Shown: positions 59,691 through 64,000 of the stretch, piece after piece
How positions within the stretch are numbered: the stretch's first letter is position 1
How the letters are laid out: every line of letters starts with the position of its first letter
NCBI GenBank assembly: GCA_003999685.1
Contig: CP021228.1
Coordinates: 124,001 to 188,000 of the forward strand
Length of the DNA stretch: 64,000 nt
Reading direction: 5' to 3'
DNA from: Taiwanofungus camphoratus
Lineage: Eukaryota > Basidiomycota > Agaricomycetes > Polyporales > Taiwanofungaceae
Notes under the pieces: model-generated
The model's database searches: none
What the model saw: the letters and a program-made list of their open reading frames with translations, nothing else
Told to the model about the DNA's origin: nothing
Made by a program: the position numbers and the translations under genes

Positions 59691-60988
59691 CCAGAACTCT
59701 GCGGCATGGAAACGGGGCCTCAGAGCGAGGTCCCCGTAACGGCCCATAGCCGTCATGATTACTACCCTTTTCGTCCTATGATTTTACAGTAATTTTGTAA
59801 ATCCCTTATGTAGTGCTTGAAATTATGGTTGATGTAACATGTAAACAGGCCGGTTACTTCCCGTATGCAGCCCTGTTTTGGGGCAGGCAGGCAGGCCCGA
59901 AACCAGCATCTGATTGGCATACCGTTATGGCACTGCAGCATCCCGGAAATCGACCAAGGATCGAGGCAGCTACAACATTATTTACTACCAATATACCGGC
60001 ACTGGTGCTCTTTCTCGTGACATTACAGGCTTTTTCCAGGGTCATTGCAGCATTGGAAGCACAACAGTAGCATCCAGTAGATGAAATTAACATATAATGG
60101 CATGAAACAACAGACAGTAATTATTATACAGGAATGATGTTTGACATGCTGCCACTGGCAGTGGATGAGCTCAGCCGTGAAGATAGGGATTGACCACCTG
60201 AAATGGTCTTAAATTGTGACCTGCCAACCCACTGTCAACGCCTGGCTCTCTGCATCATTCAACGCAGAATAGTGTTCTAGAAAATTTCAGTAAAGAACCT
60301 AAATAATGGTGTGTCAGTTGAATGCCATCGAAGCAGAGACTGGACGTACATTTTGAGATAATCTTCCTCCCGTGTTAGTCCATGAGCGTGACCATCCTTG
60401 TGAACTGCGTTGAGTAGTAAGTAAGTCAAAACACTAGTACTGGATGAAGCTTCAAAGAATGTTCAAGAGAGATTAGAAGGAATGGATAGCATCAACCTGC
60501 CAGAGGTCAGAGCAAGAGATTATGCTTGGGATGTATGGACTGAATTGCAACAGAATTCCAGACATCGCTGTTGCGCTGCTGTCACGGTGAACTTGAATCG
60601 AACAAGTGCTTGTATTTGTGCATGTTTGTTTTAGTGGCTGCTCACCAGTAACGGAAAGACTGAAGTTCACAACAAGGCTTTTGATTTTATTACTACTGTA
60701 TAAATTGGAAAATAAATTCATGCCATGGAGATCACATTTGTTTCTGCTCACTCTGACTTCCCCACTGGCAAATGGCCTGTACTATCAACAAATATAACAA
60801 AAGCTGTTACTGCCTACTTTATTATGAGATTATTACAATTTACGTTGTGCCACGGTGCAACAAATGGTGCTAGCTTTTCCGTTACAATGAGCTGCAGATC
60901 TCATGATGTAACCCCCGGACTGAAGCGGGCAGCAGTGAGGGCTGATTGGGGGCCATACAAGCACTGCTTCGGTATTGCACGCTCAGCA
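59691..60988. other. Spacer left of the Gypsy element, no gene recognised
   Basis: AT-rich with small open frames only. Nothing recognised. Confidence 0.4.
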
Positions 60989-61479
60989 TGATACAAATTG
61001 GTATCTCGGATCCTAAGCGTTGCCTCACACGTGAGGGCCTGACCACGATAGAAGGTGGCGAGGTCTTATGGTCGATATAGACCGAGTGTCGTGAAGTCCG
61101 TAGACTCGAGCGAGTATCACTCAGATGTGAGCGAGAGGATACAAGACACGAATATAATAGTCAGAAGACTAATGGTAACAAGATCAGACTTAAGGTCCGA
61201 CCTAAGCTAAGTACATGCTATATATACAAGTACCTGGTATGCGCACGGACCAAGAACTACTCTAGGGCAGGAGGTCCGTAATGTGGTACGACTATAGATA
61301 AATAGAAAGTGGTACGATCCGGGCGTATTAGCAATACGTATGAGTGATGAGGAATGTGGTAAGCGGCCCGGATATGAGTCAAAGTCCTATGTGTAAGCGG
61401 GGCCGATCCGGGGCCCGTATAGTAATAGTCCATGTGTAAGCAATGACCGTGGTAATGATAAGAAATAGAAATTGTTTCA
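60989..61479 (-). repeat. Probable 3' LTR of the Gypsy element
   Basis: Directly after the purine-rich tract, the minus strand begins TGAAACAATTTC and runs about 490 bases to a TTTGTATCA end, giving TG...CA borders. The other LTR is outside the window, so borders are inferred from these signals alone. Confidence 0.55.
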
Positions 61480-61747
61480 TTACCCCCTTACTAAGGTCGA
61501 TCTCCGAACGACCCTACTTGATTTTCCGTTAAATAAAATGTTCTTCAGCCGTGCGGATGTTTCACTGCGTACCGTGAGGGTGTTTCACCTCATGTCTTGA
61601 GAGTGTTTCATCTCATACCTTGTGAGACTAGCAACGACCGGGTAAGGACCCATGACATCGTGTAAGCCTCGTGCAATGTAGGCATGTGGGCGGCCGGGTA
61701 AGGACCCAGCACCGCTTGCAACCTACCGCCTCAAGCAAACAGCACCC

Positions 61748-63157
61748 CTACTGTTCACCATCACCGTAATCCTCGAATCCATAATCGTCCCACTCGTCGT
61801 CGTTCATGTAGGAGTTCGTGGGCGGGTCGTAAGTCCCGCGGCGGTAAGCAGGTGGTGGAGAAACAACAGGGGGGATGTGATAACTGGACGGGGGAGGTGG
61901 GATAACTGGGGGAGGAGTGAATCGGCCGTCGGGGCCACGGGTGAAAGGGCCAGTACTTGCCCCGGGTTCTGTGAGGTGTTGGTTGGGCGGTATTCTCGGT
62001 CCGGACAAATGGTTGAGTGGTGGTCCGGGGGCACGTAGGTGAGGGTAAGGCGTGTCGGTTCGTGACGGACCGGGTGCTGCATTGGTACGAGGGGCGGGCG
62101 GTCCATTGCTTCGGGATCGGGACGGGGTAGGGGGGAGTGGTTGCTCTCTTCTGGACAAAAGGACGCGCGGAGGATTGGTGGCGGACATGACTGGGATTGG
62201 CGCTTGCGTGGGGCGGTGGATCGAGTCAACTAGCTCACAGCGATGACCTTCTCCCGGAGCGGGTAAAATGGGTGGGGCAGAGGCGTGACGTGCCACAGTG
62301 CATTCTCGGGATAGATGCCCCAGGGCGGTGCGATGACACCTCACACAAGTATAATCTGGGCAGTCACGTACCCAGTGCATCATACTGCCACAAGCGTGGC
62401 AGCGTCCTCGAGGTCTCCAGTTGGGTCCGGGGCGCATGTAATTTGGGAGAGAGTCGATCCTACTGGGTACGGCTTCAATGGACTCTTGTCCGGCCGGGGT
62501 GTCGATGAAGGTTTGGAGGGGGTCTTCGGGTTCGGGTGGCGGGGTGGGTCCGCGTATGACAATGTCAGGTTGAGATCGTCGTATAAACCTGGCGTGACTG
62601 GTTCGTCGGTGCGGGGCGATCATGTCCTGGAGGTGGCGGGCCATGGACATATCGTCCATCCTTCGTAGGGTGCGGACCACCTTGAAGTCTAACTGCCAGA
62701 CTTTGTCCTTCCATATTGCAAGTTGTTCCGTTGCATCATCTACCGCTCCTAAATATTGTAGCCTGGCGTCAATATACTCTCCGTATGCCTCTTGTTCATC
62801 CTGGTTGTTTCGTGTATTCGGTAGAGAACCAAGCAACTGTGCGATGTCCCTCGAGTGTCGAGTCAGGATGTCAAGAAGAATTGGGTCCACGTCGTAGATG
62901 CAACGCGGGTAGTAGATGACGTTGGCTTGTCGGGGTAAAGCGCCTTCTCCCAGCACGGGGTTGCGAAACTGTGCGGCGGTTTGGAATCCAAAGAGTGGGC
63001 CGTTGCCAGAGGATGCCGAGGACGCTGACGACGAAGATGGTATTGCTGTGGGAGATGTGGCCGTCTGAGGTGTGCAGGTAGCACATCGTGTGGCAAGGAA
63101 GGCATGGGCTCGGCCACGAGCGGCAGCTTGGGCGGTGGTGTTGGACTGGCGAGGCAT
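61748..63157 (-). CDS. CCHC zinc-knuckle ORF downstream of pol
   Basis: A 469-codon open frame that starts 43 bases after the end of the pol frame. The N-terminus is Ala/Ser-rich. A helical middle follows (VIYYPRCIYDVDPILLDIL, then DFKVVRTLRRMDDMSMARHL). Two zinc-knuckle-like clusters are seen (CHACGSMMHWVRDC and CVRCHRTALGHLSREC). The C-terminal third is Pro-rich and ends in an acidic tail. The zinc knuckles suggest nucleic-acid binding, as in Gag nucleocapsid. Its position after pol, rather than before, is unusual for Ty3/Gypsy. Host-gene origin is unlikely given its place between pol and LTR. Confidence 0.7.
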   Translation of the reverse strand: MPRQSNTTAQAAARGRAHAFLATRCATCTPQTATSPTAIPSSSSASSASSGNGPLFGFQTAAQFRNPVLGEGALPRQANVIYYPRCIYDVDPILLDILTRHSRDIAQLLGSLPNTRNNQDEQEAYGEYIDARLQYLGAVDDATEQLAIWKDKVWQLDFKVVRTLRRMDDMSMARHLQDMIAPHRRTSHARFIRRSQPDIVIRGPTPPPEPEDPLQTFIDTPAGQESIEAVPSRIDSLPNYMRPGPNWRPRGRCHACGSMMHWVRDCPDYTCVRCHRTALGHLSRECTVARHASAPPILPAPGEGHRCELVDSIHRPTQAPIPVMSATNPPRVLLSRREQPLPPTPSRSRSNGPPAPRTNAAPGPSRTDTPYPHLRAPGPPLNHLSGPRIPPNQHLTEPGASTGPFTRGPDGRFTPPPVIPPPPSSYHIPPVVSPPPAYRRGTYDPPTNSYMNDDEWDDYGFEDYGDGEQ

Positions 63158-63200
63158 GTTGCGGTTGGGTGGTAGTTAGTCTGAAGGGAGTGAACTGGAT

Positions 63201-64000
63201 TTAACTCAAGTTCTTTTTCTCTTTATATGCTTCCAGGAGCTCTTCCGCAGTACCGGCTAAATTTGCTTCCGGTTCCCATGAGTCATCCGCCGAGGAATAT
63301 CCTTTCCACCTGACCCTATACTCGCAGCGTTTTTTCCGTAAGTTCTCCCGATGTCCGATGATGGCTTCGACTTCGTAGTTATCTTCACCTTCGATAAGTT
63401 CCGGGGGTGGCCTCGTGTAGTTCTGGCCATGGATCTCCGTCTCTGTATATGGCGATAGAAGGGCGGCGTGGAAAACGGGATGTACCCGCCATGTCTCCGG
63501 GAGTTTCAGCTTGTATGAAACCGGGCCTAGGACTTCAGTGATTTCGAAGGGTCCCTCTCTCTTGGGTGCCAACTTCCTGGAAGGGTATGGCAGTTTTAGG
63601 TTCCGAGAGTTGAGCCAAACCTGCTGTCCTTTACGAAAACCTTTCCCTCGTGGTTTGATCCGTTTTGCCAATACTGCCTGGGCTAGCTCCATCGCCGCGT
63701 GTGCTTGTTCTCTTATCTTCTGGAGGTTCTTCAGGCGATATGCTGCGCCGGGTGTGTCCGATCCTTTGTGTACAACGGGAATTCCTCGCGGTTCGAAGCC
63801 CATCATGACTTTGAACGGTGATGCCTTGATCGTCGAATGTTCCCTGGAGTTGTGAGCGAATTGTGCTGTGCTGAGTAGGGAAGACCACTTATCCGGATTG
63901 TTGCTTGTGAAGCATCGAAGGTATACTTCGAGTTCCTGATTGACCCGTTCCGTTTCTCCGTCCGTTTGAGGGTGGAAAGCCGTGCTCATGGCGGATTGCA
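63201..64000 (-). CDS. Gypsy pol C-terminus: integrase and chromodomain (partial)
   Basis: The minus-strand frame is open from the window end. It includes the end of the integrase core (FHPQTDGETERVNQELE), the post-core region (KGQQVWLNSRNLKLP), the GPY/F-type motif (EVLGPVSYKLKLP), and VHPVFHAALLSPY. It closes with a chromodomain (YEVEAIIGHR, then EYRVRWKGYSSADDSWEPE). The integrase inserts element DNA; chromodomains steer insertion toward marked chromatin. The reverse transcriptase and protease lie outside the window. Confidence 0.92.
   Translation of the reverse strand, partial: QSAMSTAFHPQTDGETERVNQELEVYLRCFTSNNPDKWSSLLSTAQFAHNSREHSTIKASPFKVMMGFEPRGIPVVHKGSDTPGAAYRLKNLQKIREQAHAAMELAQAVLAKRIKPRGKGFRKGQQVWLNSRNLKLPYPSRKLAPKREGPFEITEVLGPVSYKLKLPETWRVHPVFHAALLSPYTETEIHGQNYTRPPPELIEGEDNYEVEAIIGHRENLRKKRCEYRVRWKGYSSADDSWEPEANLAGTAEELLEAYKEKKNLS

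Larger units (their letters stand above)
60989..64000 (-). mobile_element. Ty3/Gypsy chromovirus, 3' part (continues past the window)
   Basis: A minus-strand LTR retrotransposon whose 3' half lies in the window. In transcription order: the end of pol (integrase plus chromodomain), a second CCHC-type open frame, a purine-rich tract (AGTAAGGGGG, about 61482-61491), and a probable LTR. Pol type and chromodomain place it in the chromoviruses. The visible coding parts are open over their whole length, so the copy looks whole as far as seen and young. The 5' part and 5' LTR lie beyond the window end. Confidence 0.85.

Overview
This window looks like nuclear DNA of a mushroom-forming fungus (Basidiomycota, Agaricomycetes, plausibly Polyporales). 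The evidence is dense genes with many 50-65 base introns, basidiomycete-style proteins (SRPK-like kinase, GH18 chitinase with a chitin-binding tail, Spg1 GTPase, a large P-loop NTPase), a spliced tRNA-Asp, and a Ty3/Gypsy chromovirus of the kind common in polypores. Species cannot be fixed from the sequence alone. For most genes the exon models were checked by hand, and summed coding lengths divide by three wherever exons are listed.

Layout, left to right. 0-10 kb: a P-loop NTPase gene (+), a decayed SRPK-like kinase (-), and a GNAT acetyltransferase-domain protein (+). 10-16 kb: a haloacid-dehalogenase-like gene (-) with an 11-base micro-exon, then about 3.6 kb with no recognisable gene. 16-32 kb: a C2H2/AT-hook regulator with an unusual N-terminal domain (+), RBM18-like RNA-binding protein (+), tRNA-Asp (+), ribosomal protein uL14/L23 (-), catalase (-), and the exosome helicase Mtr4 (+) with two apparent GC-AG introns. 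32-42 kb: a secreted GH18 chitinase (-), the septation GTPase Spg1 (-), and an FHA-RING ubiquitin ligase of the Dma/CHFR type (-).

42-56 kb is accessory in character: diverged duplicated non-coding segments, one conserved-looking hypothetical gene, and a pair of four-exon paralogous genes of unknown function. The pair lies about 5 kb apart in the same orientation and shares an almost identical first exon and conserved upstream DNA. 55-64 kb is rich in mobile DNA: two copies of one MITE (one whole, with 7-base target duplications), an F-box gene, a hAT-type MITE with perfect 8-base target duplications, two short-motif-rich repeats, and the 3' part of a Ty3/Gypsy chromovirus (minus strand) that runs off the window end.

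Functional links are loose, as expected for a fungal chromosome. Spg1 (septation/mitotic-exit switch) and the Dma-type ligase (which restrains that pathway in yeasts) lie 1.7 kb apart. Mtr4, L23 and RBM18 are RNA or ribosome housekeeping genes. Chitinase acts on the cell wall and catalase in peroxide defence.
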